Source of the DNA: JALXCH01 sp964495805
GTDB lineage: Bacteria; Calditrichota; Calditrichia; RBG-13-44-9
Assembly: GCA_964495805.1 (NCBI GenBank)
Contig: CAZBWV010000096.1
Location: 1 to 43,127 of the forward strand
Length of the DNA: 43,127 bases
Direction: 5' to 3'
Shown here: piece by piece, positions 8,339-16,849 of the stretch
Layout: every line of letters begins with the position of its first letter
Position numbering within the stretch: position 1 is the first letter of the stretch
Translations under genes and position numbers: made by a program
Notes under the pieces: generated by a model
Databases searched by the model: none
The model's input: the letters and a program-made list of their open reading frames with translations, nothing else
What the model was told of the DNA's origin: nothing

Positions 8339-9061
8339 ATGAAATGGCTGGTGTACCTCTTTTTGCTGGGATTCATTGCCGGAGGGTGTGGCAAAGTGAG
8401 TCGCGAGAAAATGAAATCGGAACAACCGCAATACGAGAAGTGGCGTCATCGCATGGTGGAGGAGCAGATCCATCGTCGCGGGGTGGATGACGAACGGGTG
8501 CTGCAGGCAATGGAGAAAGTACCCCGGCATCTGTTTGTCCCGGAGCATCTCCGCGATCAGGCGTATGCCGATGAGCCACTTCCCATCGGATATGGACAAA
8601 CCATTTCGCAGCCGTACATTGTTGCGTACATGACCGAGCAACTGGCGCTGAAAGGCGATGAGCGGGTACTGGAAATTGGTACGGGAAGCGGATATCAGGC
8701 GGCTATTCTGGCCGAGTTGTGCGATTCGGTATTCACGATTGAGATTGTGCCGGAGTTATCCAAAAGAGCGCAGGAGGTGATTCGTGAATTGGGTTATACC
8801 AATGTGCAATTTCGGGTGGGGGACGGTTATCAGGGCTGGCCGGAGAAAGCACCGTTCGACGCCATTATCGTCACTGCCGCACCCAGATCGATTCCACAGC
8901 CGCTGATTGACCAGCTGAAAGTGGGTGGGCGCATGATTATCCCGGTAGGCGATTTTTATCAGGACCTGTATTTGATTACTCGTACAAAGCAGGGGATTCG
9001 CAAAGAACGGAAATTACCGGTGCGTTTTGTCCCGATGAAAGGAAAAGCAGAAGAGATGTGA
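8339..9061 (+). CDS. pcm: Protein-L-isoaspartate O-methyltransferase with lipoprotein-type signal
   Basis: 240 residues. The ATG at 8339 has GGAGGTGG directly upstream, so it is preferred over the frame opening at 8303. PCMT uses S-adenosylmethionine to methylate isoaspartyl residues of aged proteins and start their repair. The core is clear: GYGQTISQPYIVAYM, the SAM motif VLEIGTGSGYQAA and the post-motif VTAAPRSIP. The oddity is the N-terminus: a short basic start, a hydrophobic stretch (residues 4-14) and AGGC with Cys17, which looks like a lipobox. SAM is not expected in the periplasm, so an exported enzyme would be puzzling. The enzyme may instead be tethered or the leader misread. Confidence 0.9.
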   Translation: MKWLVYLFLLGFIAGGCGKVSREKMKSEQPQYEKWRHRMVEEQIHRRGVDDERVLQAMEKVPRHLFVPEHLRDQAYADEPLPIGYGQTISQPYIVAYMTEQLALKGDERVLEIGTGSGYQAAILAELCDSVFTIEIVPELSKRAQEVIRELGYTNVQFRVGDGYQGWPEKAPFDAIIVTAAPRSIPQPLIDQLKVGGRMIIPVGDFYQDLYLITRTKQGIRKERKLPVRFVPMKGKAEEM

Positions 9062-9231
9062 GGAACGGGGTAACCGAGCGAGGGAGCAGCCAGAGACCCG
9101 GCGATTTTTTCTTCTTCTTTGCTCCCTCCCCCGCAGCATTTATGTATTTGGACATTTATGCCCTTTACATCTCTATCCCCTTTATACCCATTGCCAGGCA
9201 GTCAGACGTATTTTTCGGAGAGAGGTGAGCG

Positions 9232-10413
9232 GTGAAGATAAGGAAACTTTTCAGAAAAGGACCAATATCCGGGGAAACTTTAATGAACGAGCGCATGGTG
9301 CGGGAAATTGAGGAAATTCTGGGACCGGGGTTCCGGATGGATTATTTCTCCCGACTGAAAGGGTATGCGGTGTTCCATGCTGATCGGTTGTTGGTGGATG
9401 AGGAAGATATGCGCCGTCTGGTTACCCTGCTCATGTCCCGCGGTTACTACCCGCAAATCGATTCCCGGGATGGCTACTGGATTCTCCATGTGGTTCCTTA
9501 TAAACAGAAACAGGGGATGAGTCCCGTGTGGGTGCACGTGCTGCTGTTCCTGTTAACCATCCTGACCACTATGATGGCGGGTGCCACCCTTTTAGGAAAA
9601 GATTATTTCAGTGATTTTTCGCAAATTCTTCACGGCTGGAAGTACTCTTTTGCCGTGCTGTGCATATTGTCCGCACATGAATTCGGGCATTATCTGGCAG
9701 CACGTTACCATCGGATTCGTGCCACGCTGCCCTATTACATTCCTTTGCCCATTCCCGGCTTCCATTTCGGAACTCTGGGTGCATTCATTAAAATTAAATC
9801 ACCCATTCCCCATCGCAAGGCGCTGTTAGATGTAGGGGCAGCCGGTCCGCTGGCCGGATTTGTGGTGAGCCTTATTTTTCTGATAATCGGCTACTGGCGT
9901 CTGCCGGATTTTCAGGGTATTGTGGCGTATGTGGAAACCATTCATCCATGGAATATGCATGGCGAGGGCATTAACCTGGTGCTGGGCAAATCGCTGTTGT
10001 TCGCCTTTTTCAATGACTTTATCGCTGGCGGACGACTCCCCATGAATGAGGTCTACCACTTTCCGTTCATCTTTGCGGGATGGGTGGGGCTTTTGGTTAC
10101 TGCCATCAATCTGATTCCCATTGGGCAACTGGATGGCGGGCATATCCTGTATGCGTTAATCGGGAAACATGCTCGCTATATGGGCATCCTGGCGTTTATC
10201 TTTCTGCTCCTGCTCAATCTGGTGCTGATTGTTCGTTTTCTTTCCTTTGTGTGGGTGGTGTGGATTTTTCTCATTCTTTTTCTGATTGGTTTTCGTCATC
10301 CTTCCACCGTTCAGGATGATATTCCCCTAAATACCACCCGACGAAAAGTGGGCTGGTTCACCCTGTTCATCTTTTTTCTGTGTTTTACACCTTTACCAGT
10401 GTACATCGCTTAA
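9232..10413 (+). CDS. Site-2 protease family (M50) membrane metalloprotease
   Basis: 393 residues from a GTG with GGAGAGGTGAG upstream; an ATG at 9283 is a possible later start. A soluble N-terminal region of about 95 residues precedes several membrane segments. The zinc site is HEFGH (H149, E150, H153), with the third ligand D301 in QLDGGH, both inside hydrophobic helices as in S2P proteases. The region around PYYIPLP and GAFIKIKSP resembles the plant EGY/cyanobacterial branch. S2P enzymes cut membrane-embedded substrates such as anti-sigma factors. The substrate is unknown, and no RseA-like gene is adjacent. It follows pcm after a 170-nt pyrimidine-rich spacer. Confidence 0.9.
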   Translation: MKIRKLFRKGPISGETLMNERMVREIEEILGPGFRMDYFSRLKGYAVFHADRLLVDEEDMRRLVTLLMSRGYYPQIDSRDGYWILHVVPYKQKQGMSPVWVHVLLFLLTILTTMMAGATLLGKDYFSDFSQILHGWKYSFAVLCILSAHEFGHYLAARYHRIRATLPYYIPLPIPGFHFGTLGAFIKIKSPIPHRKALLDVGAAGPLAGFVVSLIFLIIGYWRLPDFQGIVAYVETIHPWNMHGEGINLVLGKSLLFAFFNDFIAGGRLPMNEVYHFPFIFAGWVGLLVTAINLIPIGQLDGGHILYALIGKHARYMGILAFIFLLLLNLVLIVRFLSFVWVVWIFLILFLIGFRHPSTVQDDIPLNTTRRKVGWFTLFIFFLCFTPLPVYIA

Positions 10414-10458
10414 AATGGTGCTGGTAGGGGAGTGAAATGATTTCTCGCAGGAGTTCGT

Positions 10459-10779
10459 ATGGAACAAACTTCGCAGCAGCCCGTTTGGGCGGTTATCTTT
10501 ATTTCCCGTTTGTCGGAAGGTGCGGAAGGTTATCGGGAGATGGCACAGGAAATGATGGAACGAGTATCCCGATTTCCGGGGTTCATGGGGGCAGAATCGG
10601 TACGGGAAGGGGAACTGGGAATCACTATTTCTTACTGGAGAGATCGGGAATCCATCCAGCGCTGGGCTGACGATCCGCGCCACCGGGAAGCGCAAAAACG
10701 GGGTAAAGAGCAGTGGTATCAGTCCTACACCCTGCAGGTGGTTCGCATTGAGCAAGTAAAAAATTTCCGAAGGAAATGA
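10459..10779 (+). CDS. ABM-domain (antibiotic biosynthesis monooxygenase-like) small protein
   Basis: A 106-residue protein of the dimeric alpha-beta ferredoxin-like fold. It has the usual features: a first beta strand (WAVIFISRL), the helix EMAQEMMERVSRFPGF, ITISYWRDRESI and a WADDPRHREAQ helix. ABM proteins are small oxygenases or heme-degrading or ligand-binding proteins with very varied substrates, so only the fold can be named. AGGAG lies nine bases upstream of the ATG. It follows the S2P gene closely (45 nt), probably in one transcript. Confidence 0.75.
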   Translation: MEQTSQQPVWAVIFISRLSEGAEGYREMAQEMMERVSRFPGFMGAESVREGELGITISYWRDRESIQRWADDPRHREAQKRGKEQWYQSYTLQVVRIEQVKNFRRK

Positions 10780-10829
10780 TAATTTTGCCGATAATCGAAA
10801 CAAACGACGGGTAAACCTGAAAAATCGGG

Positions 10830-11444
10830 ATGGAAACAATGATATATGCAATTATTTTTCTGGGAATTGTGTTATTCGCGCTGGGCGTTCTGGTGCTGCT
10901 TCGGAAGTTCCAGTACGATGTGGTACATCGCAACTTTCTGGCGCTGGAAGACCGCTACGGCGGTAAAATCATTCGTGGCGGATTTGCTGTCCGCCCCCGT
11001 TATGTGGGCGAAATTGAGGGGAATCGCTTTTCAGTGTCCATTTCCACTGAAAAAAATAAACAGGGCAGCGGTCGAATCTACTACCTTTCCTTTTTCATGC
11101 AAAAAGCGGCGGACGCCAATTTCACCATCATGTCCGTGGACTGGTTGGGCAAAAATGTGGAGGCGCATCGTAAGAAGGGCCAGGTGAAACCTATTTTTCA
11201 GGGGAAATATCAGGTGGAGGCGGCGCAGAAGGAGTTATTCAAAAAAATGGATTGGCCCCGTATGGAGGAAATTGTGCAGCAAATCCATCCCTTTGCGTAT
11301 GCCCTGGTTTCTTCCCGGGGAATTGTGCTGGAACGGCTCTCTACCAATTTAGCCAGGGATACCGAGTTCGAACAAATCAACCCGGTAATTAACGGAATGT
11401 TGAAACTCGGGCATCTTTTGCAACCGACCGAGTCATCGCAGTAG
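10830..11444 (+). CDS. Hypothetical membrane-anchored protein
   Basis: 204 residues, not recognised. An N-terminal transmembrane helix (about residues 5-24) is followed by a soluble domain with alternating strands and helices. That domain includes GRIYYLSFFMQKA and a C-terminal helix-rich part. No catalytic motif is visible. It lies 50 nt after the ABM gene, and its last 12 nt overlap the end of prs on the other strand. Confidence 0.7.
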   Translation: METMIYAIIFLGIVLFALGVLVLLRKFQYDVVHRNFLALEDRYGGKIIRGGFAVRPRYVGEIEGNRFSVSISTEKNKQGSGRIYYLSFFMQKAADANFTIMSVDWLGKNVEAHRKKGQVKPIFQGKYQVEAAQKELFKKMDWPRMEEIVQQIHPFAYALVSSRGIVLERLSTNLARDTEFEQINPVINGMLKLGHLLQPTESSQ

Positions 11445-12473
11445 CTTGCTCACTGAACGTTTTTTATTGATGTTGTAGATGACCCGGGCAAATAACGGTG
11501 CCACACTCACTTCCTGATACCAGGGGGTGTTCTCCACAAATGCCTCACCCCAGAACACGGCATCGGTACCAATTACCAGTTTAATCAGCCCGTCTTGATA
11601 CGCCCGGTCGATCCGTTCCACAGCGTTGCCGTTAAAGAAGGGCAGGCTCACCGCCACATAAATATCCTTAGCCCCTTTTTCTTTGAGCAGGGCGGCAGCA
11701 TGAAGCAGTGTTCCACCGGTAGCGATCATGTCGTCCACAATGAGCACGTTTTTATCTTTCACATCGCCCACCAGGCGCATGCTTTCCACTACCCCCACTT
11801 TGCTGTAATCCCGTGCCTTATCTACAATGGCCAGATCGGTACCCAGCGCTTTTGAGTAGTGGCGGGCACGGTCGGCACTGCCCACATCCGGACCGGTGAC
11901 CACCAGATTGGAGGTATCCAGCTTCAGGGTATTGAGCAGGTAATTCATGATTTCGCCGGAAGCATGCATATCTTCTAACTTGGTAAAATTAAAGAATCCC
12001 TGGATGGCTTCGGAATGGATGTCCAGAGTCAACACTCGTTGGGCTCCGGCATCTTCGATCATGTTTGCCACCAATTTGGCTGTGATGGCTTCGCGGGTTT
12101 TGCGGCGTTCCTGTCGGGAATAGGGATACTGGGGGATCACTGCCGTGATGTGGTCGGGATCGGACTGGTAAGCGGCGTGGATGGCGGTGACCAGTGCCAT
12201 CAGATTGTCGTTTACGCTGCGGTCGCGCAACGGATCGTCGATGCACTGGATGATGTACACGTCGTCTCCGCGGATGTATTCGTTAATGACCACCTTCACC
12301 TCCCCGTTGGGGAAGACGATCTCGTCGGTGGGATGCAGGCGGTATTGGGCTTCCAGCCCATCTTCCTGCGCACATTTATTCAGATGGGTGATGATTCGCT
12401 CAGCAAAGTTTCGTCCGGATTCGCATGCCATGATGCACAGGGCGCCCCGGTTTTCTAATGGAGTCTGTTGCAT
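11433..12473 (-). CDS. prs: Ribose-phosphate pyrophosphokinase (PRPP synthetase)
   Basis: 346 residues. The enzyme transfers pyrophosphate from ATP to ribose-5-phosphate and makes PRPP for nucleotide, histidine and NAD synthesis. Visible motifs are the N-terminal FPNGEVKV (usually FSDGE), the catalytic region PYSRQERR, DIHSEAIQGFF, and the PRPP-binding loop VLIVDDMIATGGTL. It is about 30 residues longer than the usual 315, mostly at the N-terminus and in loops, so it belongs to a divergent branch. It starts 14 nt after the phosphatase gene, probably in one operon. The substrate assignment is strong, but class and regulation are not seen. Confidence 0.88.
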   Translation of the reverse strand: MQQTPLENRGALCIMACESGRNFAERIITHLNKCAQEDGLEAQYRLHPTDEIVFPNGEVKVVINEYIRGDDVYIIQCIDDPLRDRSVNDNLMALVTAIHAAYQSDPDHITAVIPQYPYSRQERRKTREAITAKLVANMIEDAGAQRVLTLDIHSEAIQGFFNFTKLEDMHASGEIMNYLLNTLKLDTSNLVVTGPDVGSADRARHYSKALGTDLAIVDKARDYSKVGVVESMRLVGDVKDKNVLIVDDMIATGGTLLHAAALLKEKGAKDIYVAVSLPFFNGNAVERIDRAYQDGLIKLVIGTDAVFWGEAFVENTPWYQEVSVAPLFARVIYNINKKRSVSKLLR

Positions 12474-12487
12474 GGTTAATCCCTTTT

Positions 12488-13282
12488 TTAATCCTTTGCG
12501 TGCGGAAAATAATAACCGAGAGTTTTCACCAGTCTGGTGTGGCTATCAGCATTTCCGGCGACGATGTAGCCTGTTTTTAAATAGCGGTTACCTCCCCAGA
12601 AGTCACTCACCACGCCCCCGGCTTCCTGAACCAGCAAGCTGCCCGCTGCCACATCCCAGATGCTCAGCCCGATTTCCCAGAAACCCTCAAAGCGTCCGGC
12701 GGCAGTGTAAGCCAGGTCCAGTGCCGCAGAACCACACCGACGCATACCGCTGCACTGTAAAAAAATATCTTCGAATGCTAACAAATAGGAAGGAAGATTC
12801 CGCTTGGCTCGAAAGGGAAAACCTGTGGCGATGAGCGATTGGGAGAATGGCCGCTGGCTTACCCGGATGGGTGTGCCGTTCAAAAAAGCACCACTTCCCT
12901 TCTCCGCAGTGAACATCTCGTCGTTTGCCGGATGATAAATCACCCCAACGACAATCTCGCTACCTTTCTGAAGAGCAATGGAAATGGCAAACATGGGTAC
13001 GTCCTGAATGAAATTCTTGGTACCATCCAGCGGGTCAATAATCCAGCGATAGTCTGCCTCGGTATCCTGTGCCGTCCCTTCTTCCGCCAGAATTTTATGG
13101 GAGGGAAAAGCACTGCGCAGATGTTCGATAATCATCTGTTCGGAGGTGCGATCCACGTAAGTTACAAAATCGTTCCGGGCTTTTTCGTCCACCACATCCT
13201 GTGAGATTTTTCCCCGGTTTTTCAGGAGGTACGCTCCGGCTTGCCGGGCTGCTTCCCGGGCAACACTCACATAGTCTGCCAT
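12488..13282 (-). CDS. suhB: Inositol-1-monophosphatase family phosphatase (SuhB-like)
   Basis: 264 residues of the Mg-dependent IMPase/FBPase fold. Metal-binding motifs are present: the glutamate in LAEEGT, WIIDPLDGTKNF in the middle, and WDVAAGSLLVQEAGG near the C-terminus. Family members remove phosphate from myo-inositol-1-phosphate and related sugar phosphates. Bacterial SuhB can also bind the NusA/rRNA antitermination complex, which cannot be judged here. The upstream signal reads GGAAGAGA. It sits between a hexose-phosphate mutase and prs, so a sugar-phosphate role is reasonable. Confidence 0.88.
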   Translation of the reverse strand: MADYVSVAREAARQAGAYLLKNRGKISQDVVDEKARNDFVTYVDRTSEQMIIEHLRSAFPSHKILAEEGTAQDTEADYRWIIDPLDGTKNFIQDVPMFAISIALQKGSEIVVGVIYHPANDEMFTAEKGSGAFLNGTPIRVSQRPFSQSLIATGFPFRAKRNLPSYLLAFEDIFLQCSGMRRCGSAALDLAYTAAGRFEGFWEIGLSIWDVAAGSLLVQEAGGVVSDFWGGNRYLKTGYIVAGNADSHTRLVKTLGYYFPHAKD

Positions 13283-13398
13283 TGGCTCTCTTCCGCCTTT
13301 TTACATGGAGCAACACAACGATGTTGACGCTGTACGGTCACGGTTTTTCTTCCCTGAGTTACCATTTCGCCATTCATCAGAGTTTGGTCTTCATCCGG

Positions 13399-14766
13399 TC
13401 AAATCTTGATGTCCCCGAATTCCTTCAGTTTGTTCAGTACCAGATTTTTGATTTCTTCCAGTCGTTCGGGAGTTTTTGCTTCGAACCGAAGCACCAGAAC
13501 CGGTTGAGTGTTGGATGCCCGTACCAGTCCCCAGCCATCGCCAAATAGAATGCGCACTCCGTCCACATCAATCACTTCGTAATGCTCTTTAAAGTATTCC
13601 GCTGCTTTTTGAGCGATTTTAAACTTTTCTTCGTCAGAAGCGGTTTCCACTCGCATTTCCGGCGTGGAGTAATACTGGGGTACATCTGCCAACAGCTCAG
13701 AAATATTTTTACCGCTGCGGGAGAGTAGTTCCATCAGCCGAACCGAAGCATAAATGGCATCGTCGTACCCGTAATAGCGGTCGGCAAAAAAGAGGTGCCC
13801 GCTCATTTCTCCGGCAATCGTGGCTCCGGTCTCTTTCATTTTCTTCTTTAGCAAACTGTGTCCGGTTTTCCACATGATCGGTTCTCCGCCTGCCGCTTCG
13901 ATAGCCTCGGGCAACGCCTGAGAGCATTTCACCTCAAAAATAATCTTCTGCCCTTTCTTCTCCTGAAGCACGTCCCGGGCAAACAGAATCAACAATCGGT
14001 CGCCCCACACGATGTCGCCTTTATCATCAATAACGCCAATCCGGTCAGCATCACCATCGTAAGCTACTCCCAGGTTCGCACCAAGCTTTAGCACCTGTTC
14101 GCGGAGGTCTTTCACGTTTTCTTCTACGGTGGGATCAGGATGATGATTGGGGAAGGTACCGTCCGGTTCACAGTACATCATATATGCGTCGATACCCAAT
14201 TCGCGCATCAGTTTTTCCGCCACTAACGAAGCAGCTCCGTTCCCACAGTCCACTACCGCTTTGATTTTCCCCTGTATGTGAATCCGGCTTTTCAGGTCAT
14301 TGATGTAATCGTCAATCAAATCGCGGGTTTCCACCTGCCCCTGTCCGGTCAGGAATTCATCTTTTTCAATAATCTGGCGCAGCTTCTGAATCTCCTCTCC
14401 GTAGATGGTGGATTGTCCCACGGACATTTTGAAGCCGTTGAAGTCCGGGGGATTATGGCTGCCGGTAATCATTACACCGCCATCCACATTCAGTTTGAAC
14501 AAAGAAAAGTACTGTACCGGGGTAGGTACAATACCGATATCCACCACATCCACCCCGGTGGAGGTCAGTCCTTGAATGAGCACTTTTTTGAATCGCTCGG
14601 TGGAAAGGCGTACGTCACCACCCACAGACACTTTCCGTCCGCCCTGGCGCTGTAAATAGGTACCAAATGCTTTGCCCAGTAATAGAACCACCTCATCGGT
14701 CAGGTCTTTATCCACCACGCCGCGAATGTCGTATTCTCGAAAAATGTAAGGGTTAATTTGAGCCAT
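13399..14766 (-). CDS. Phosphomannomutase/phosphoglucomutase (alpha-D-phosphohexomutase)
   Basis: 455 residues. The open frame reaches upstream to 15003, but that extension is repeat DNA; the ATG at 14766 has AGGAG upstream and begins MAQINPYIFREYDIRG, the family's normal N-terminus. The enzyme moves phosphate between C1 and C6 of glucose or mannose through a phosphoserine. Motifs are the phosphoserine S103 in TGSHNPP, the metal loop DGDADR, the sugar loop GEMSGH and the phosphate-binding RASNTQP region near the end. It supplies GDP-mannose or UDP-glucose precursors for surface polysaccharides. It resembles AlgC/ManB, and the exact substrate is open. It leads the minus-strand block with suhB and prs, 116 nt before suhB. 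Confidence 0.9.
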   Translation of the reverse strand: MAQINPYIFREYDIRGVVDKDLTDEVVLLLGKAFGTYLQRQGGRKVSVGGDVRLSTERFKKVLIQGLTSTGVDVVDIGIVPTPVQYFSLFKLNVDGGVMITGSHNPPDFNGFKMSVGQSTIYGEEIQKLRQIIEKDEFLTGQGQVETRDLIDDYINDLKSRIHIQGKIKAVVDCGNGAASLVAEKLMRELGIDAYMMYCEPDGTFPNHHPDPTVEENVKDLREQVLKLGANLGVAYDGDADRIGVIDDKGDIVWGDRLLILFARDVLQEKKGQKIIFEVKCSQALPEAIEAAGGEPIMWKTGHSLLKKKMKETGATIAGEMSGHLFFADRYYGYDDAIYASVRLMELLSRSGKNISELLADVPQYYSTPEMRVETASDEEKFKIAQKAAEYFKEHYEVIDVDGVRILFGDGWGLVRASNTQPVLVLRFEAKTPERLEEIKNLVLNKLKEFGDIKI

Positions 14767-14890
14767 GGATTTTCTCCTGTTGCGTTTCTTCTTCCGAAAA
14801 TTGTGCCCAAATTTAAAATTAAAGGGCAAACAACACAAGCGGTTTATTGGGGGAGGGCGGAGGAAAGAAGAGGATTGGGGAAATGGTTTA

Positions 14891-15106
14891 TGAGATTCCT
14901 CCATTCCGCTCCTCACAGCGTTCGTCGCTTCAGTCGGAATGACATAAGGTGGCCGTGTCACCCCGAACGGAGTGCCAGCGGAGTCAAGGGGTCTCATTCC
15001 CATGCGGGATGTGTTGAAAAAATTGGAGAGGATAGACAGGATGCGATGTGATTTTTTGATGGATTTTATTTTTTATCCTGAAAATCCCGTTCATCCTGTC
15101 AAAAAA
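14891..15106. repeat. Composite interspersed repeat, copy A
   Basis: A module of about 216 nt. It begins TGAGATTCCTCC and contains a CACCCCGA-type core ending in GGGGTCTCAT. It ends in an imperfect inverted repeat, whose 9-bp perfect arms GACAGGATG (15035-15043) and CATCCTGTC (15092-15100) flank an A/T-rich centre. The second copy starts 10 nt later in the same direction. Confidence 0.8.
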
Positions 15107-15116
15107 GATTTCTTCA

Positions 15117-15333
15117 TGAGATTCCTCCATTCCGCTCCTCACTCCGTTCGTCACTCCAGTCGGAATGACAGCAGGTGGCCGTGTCACCCCGAGCGGAGCG
15201 CCAGCGGAGTCGAGGGGTCTCATTCCCATGCGGGATGTGTTGTAAAAATTGGACAGGATAGACAAGATGGGACAGGATTTTTTTGATGGATTTTTTATTA
15301 TCATAAAAATCCCGTTCATCCAGTCAAAAAAAA
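15117..15333. repeat. Composite interspersed repeat, copy B
   Basis: Nearly the same 217-nt module as copy A, with scattered substitutions (for example AGCGTTCGTCG against TCCGTTCGTCA). Its first half has imperfect inverted ends, TGAGATTCCTC against GAGGGGTCTCA. The two direct copies look like a tandem duplication of a short interspersed element with no coding capacity. Confidence 0.8.
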
Positions 15334-15335
15334 CA

Positions 15336-15448
15336 ACGACAGGATTTTTTTGATTTGTAATGATCTGTTTAGCAAACCCACTGACCTGGTTGGTTGTACC
15401 AGAAATCAAAAATTTCATTTCATCCGGAACAATCCTGTATATCCTGTC
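15336..15448. repeat. Partial third copy of the repeat's inverted arm
   Basis: ACGACAGGATTTTTTTGAT at the left and ATCCTGTATATCCTGTC at the right repeat the arms of the distal half of copies A and B around a different centre. It ends about 12 nt from the stop of the barrel gene. Confidence 0.55.
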
Positions 15449-15459
15449 CGAGAGTAAAA

Positions 15460-16839
15460 CTAAAACCGATAACTCACCGTCAGCAGGAGTTTGTTATGGT
15501 AAATTTCCTCGTCCGTTCCCGAAGGTGCCAGATCGTCGTAAGAGAACTGTTTCCAGAATCCCAACCGATACATAATGTCTAACTTGAACACCTTATCGAT
15601 AAGCAGCCCATACCCCAGAGAAATGTATTTTCGGTCGTGTTCCAGGGAAGCGTGTTTATCTGGCGATTGGTCATAAGTCAGACCGCCACGGAACTGGGAA
15701 GCCAGAAAAGGAAGACCGATTTCGCCGCCCACACTGAGTTTAAGAGTCGGTCGATAGTTATCCTTAAACAACCGGTTCTGGTCCAGCAAATCCTGATAAT
15801 CCGGGTTGTAACGTTCTTCATCGGAAACGTCGAACTTCAGCTGTGTCCAATCGATGTATTCGGCCGAGCCGGTGGCCAGAATGGGTCCCAGTGCCAGCGA
15901 TAAACCGGCATCAAAACGAAAAGGCATTTTGACTTTATATTTAAACTCTCCGGTCAGGTCATCCAATTGGATATATTCTTCATCATCAAACGAAATGGAA
16001 CTGTTTAGTCGATAATTTTCCGTTACATGAAAGGTTTGTGGCGGTTGCATCCCGATCCCCAGACGAATCACTTTCCCCATCCGGATCATGACCCCAAACT
16101 TGAAGCTGAAGGAGGAATATTCTGCCAGGATATTGCGTTTTTCGGTGTAATCATGAAAATTGGCCGGATATTTGGTAAAATGATCGTACACGTCTAACTG
16201 GTAAAAATCCTGTCGATAATCGCTGCTTCCGCTCCAGTAGGTCATGGTCATTCCCACCGAAGCGTTGGGGGAAATGTCCATACCAAACGCACCGGACCAC
16301 TGATTTAACGTGCCTTCGTCGTGGATGTATTCTTCTTTTTGCACATCTTCACCCCAGAAATGGTACAGGGTACCGGTGCTGTCCAGATAAAAGGAAAGTC
16401 GGTCGCTCCCTTCCGCAGAGATGCCTTTAAATTCGTTTATATAGTCAAAATCCTTTACCCGCTGGTAGCCCACTGCAAATACCAGACTGCCCCGATAAGT
16501 GGGTATCGGAAAAGCCAGTCCCAGGGAATTCAATCGGGTAGCGCTGTTGGTAACCTGAAAAGGCGTTCCCTGATAGACCAGATCATTGCGCAGCACTGTG
16601 TGGCTGATGCCCATCATGAATTCCATTTTCCGCATCTGAGCCAGCCCGGCGGGGTTCCAGTAGATGGCGGAATAATCGTCTGCCACGCCCTGGTATGCAC
16701 CACCCAGGCTCAGTGCCCGGGCACCAAATCCCTGCATGTTTTCGGTAATGCGAATCGCATCTTCGGTGGATTGGCTGAAACCGAATGTGAGAAAAATTCC
16801 CAGAATCATCAGTACAGGATAAACAACCGTTTTATTCAT
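15460..16839 (-). CDS. PorV/FadL-like outer-membrane beta-barrel protein
   Basis: 459 residues from the ATG at 16839, which has AGGAAT upstream. The longer open frame runs back through the neighbouring gene and is not used. A signal peptide (hydrophobic residues 5-20, cleavage after about SQ) precedes GARALSLGGAYQGVADD and YWNPAGL. This pair marks the PorV/PorQ-UPF0164 and OmpP1/FadL barrels. Strands alternate to the last residues LTVSYRF, and the final phenylalanine fits a BAM signal. Such barrels import hydrophobic molecules or serve type IX secretion; which one applies here is not shown. Two lipoprotein genes lie directly upstream on the same strand, so all three are likely one operon. Confidence 0.82.
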   Translation of the reverse strand: MNKTVVYPVLMILGIFLTFGFSQSTEDAIRITENMQGFGARALSLGGAYQGVADDYSAIYWNPAGLAQMRKMEFMMGISHTVLRNDLVYQGTPFQVTNSATRLNSLGLAFPIPTYRGSLVFAVGYQRVKDFDYINEFKGISAEGSDRLSFYLDSTGTLYHFWGEDVQKEEYIHDEGTLNQWSGAFGMDISPNASVGMTMTYWSGSSDYRQDFYQLDVYDHFTKYPANFHDYTEKRNILAEYSSFSFKFGVMIRMGKVIRLGIGMQPPQTFHVTENYRLNSSISFDDEEYIQLDDLTGEFKYKVKMPFRFDAGLSLALGPILATGSAEYIDWTQLKFDVSDEERYNPDYQDLLDQNRLFKDNYRPTLKLSVGGEIGLPFLASQFRGGLTYDQSPDKHASLEHDRKYISLGYGLLIDKVFKLDIMYRLGFWKQFSYDDLAPSGTDEEIYHNKLLLTVSYRF

Positions 16840-16849
16840 CGAGCAATTC

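Larger units (their letters stand above)
14767..15459. other. Repeat-filled 693-nt intergenic region
   Basis: No gene is supported here. The region separates two minus-strand operons and is made largely of the composite repeats listed below. Frames opening here translate repeat sequence on both strands, which explains the long false upstream extension of the mutase frame. Confidence 0.7.

Noticed and set aside
9070..9135. Possible terminator between pcm and the S2P gene
   Set aside because: The pairing of GAGGGAGCA with TGCTCCCTC spans a loop of about 30 nt, too long for a convincing terminator.
12181..12834. 217-codon plus-strand ORF
   Set aside because: It lies antisense to prs and the IMPase-family gene, both of which have clear motifs.
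14767..15003. Upstream extension of the hexose-phosphate mutase frame
   Set aside because: The extension covers repeat DNA. The ATG at 14766 has a good ribosome signal and the family's normal N-terminus.
14972..15418. Several ORFs on both strands in the repeat region
   Set aside because: They arise from direct copies of the same repeat and share near-identical peptides; no family match.
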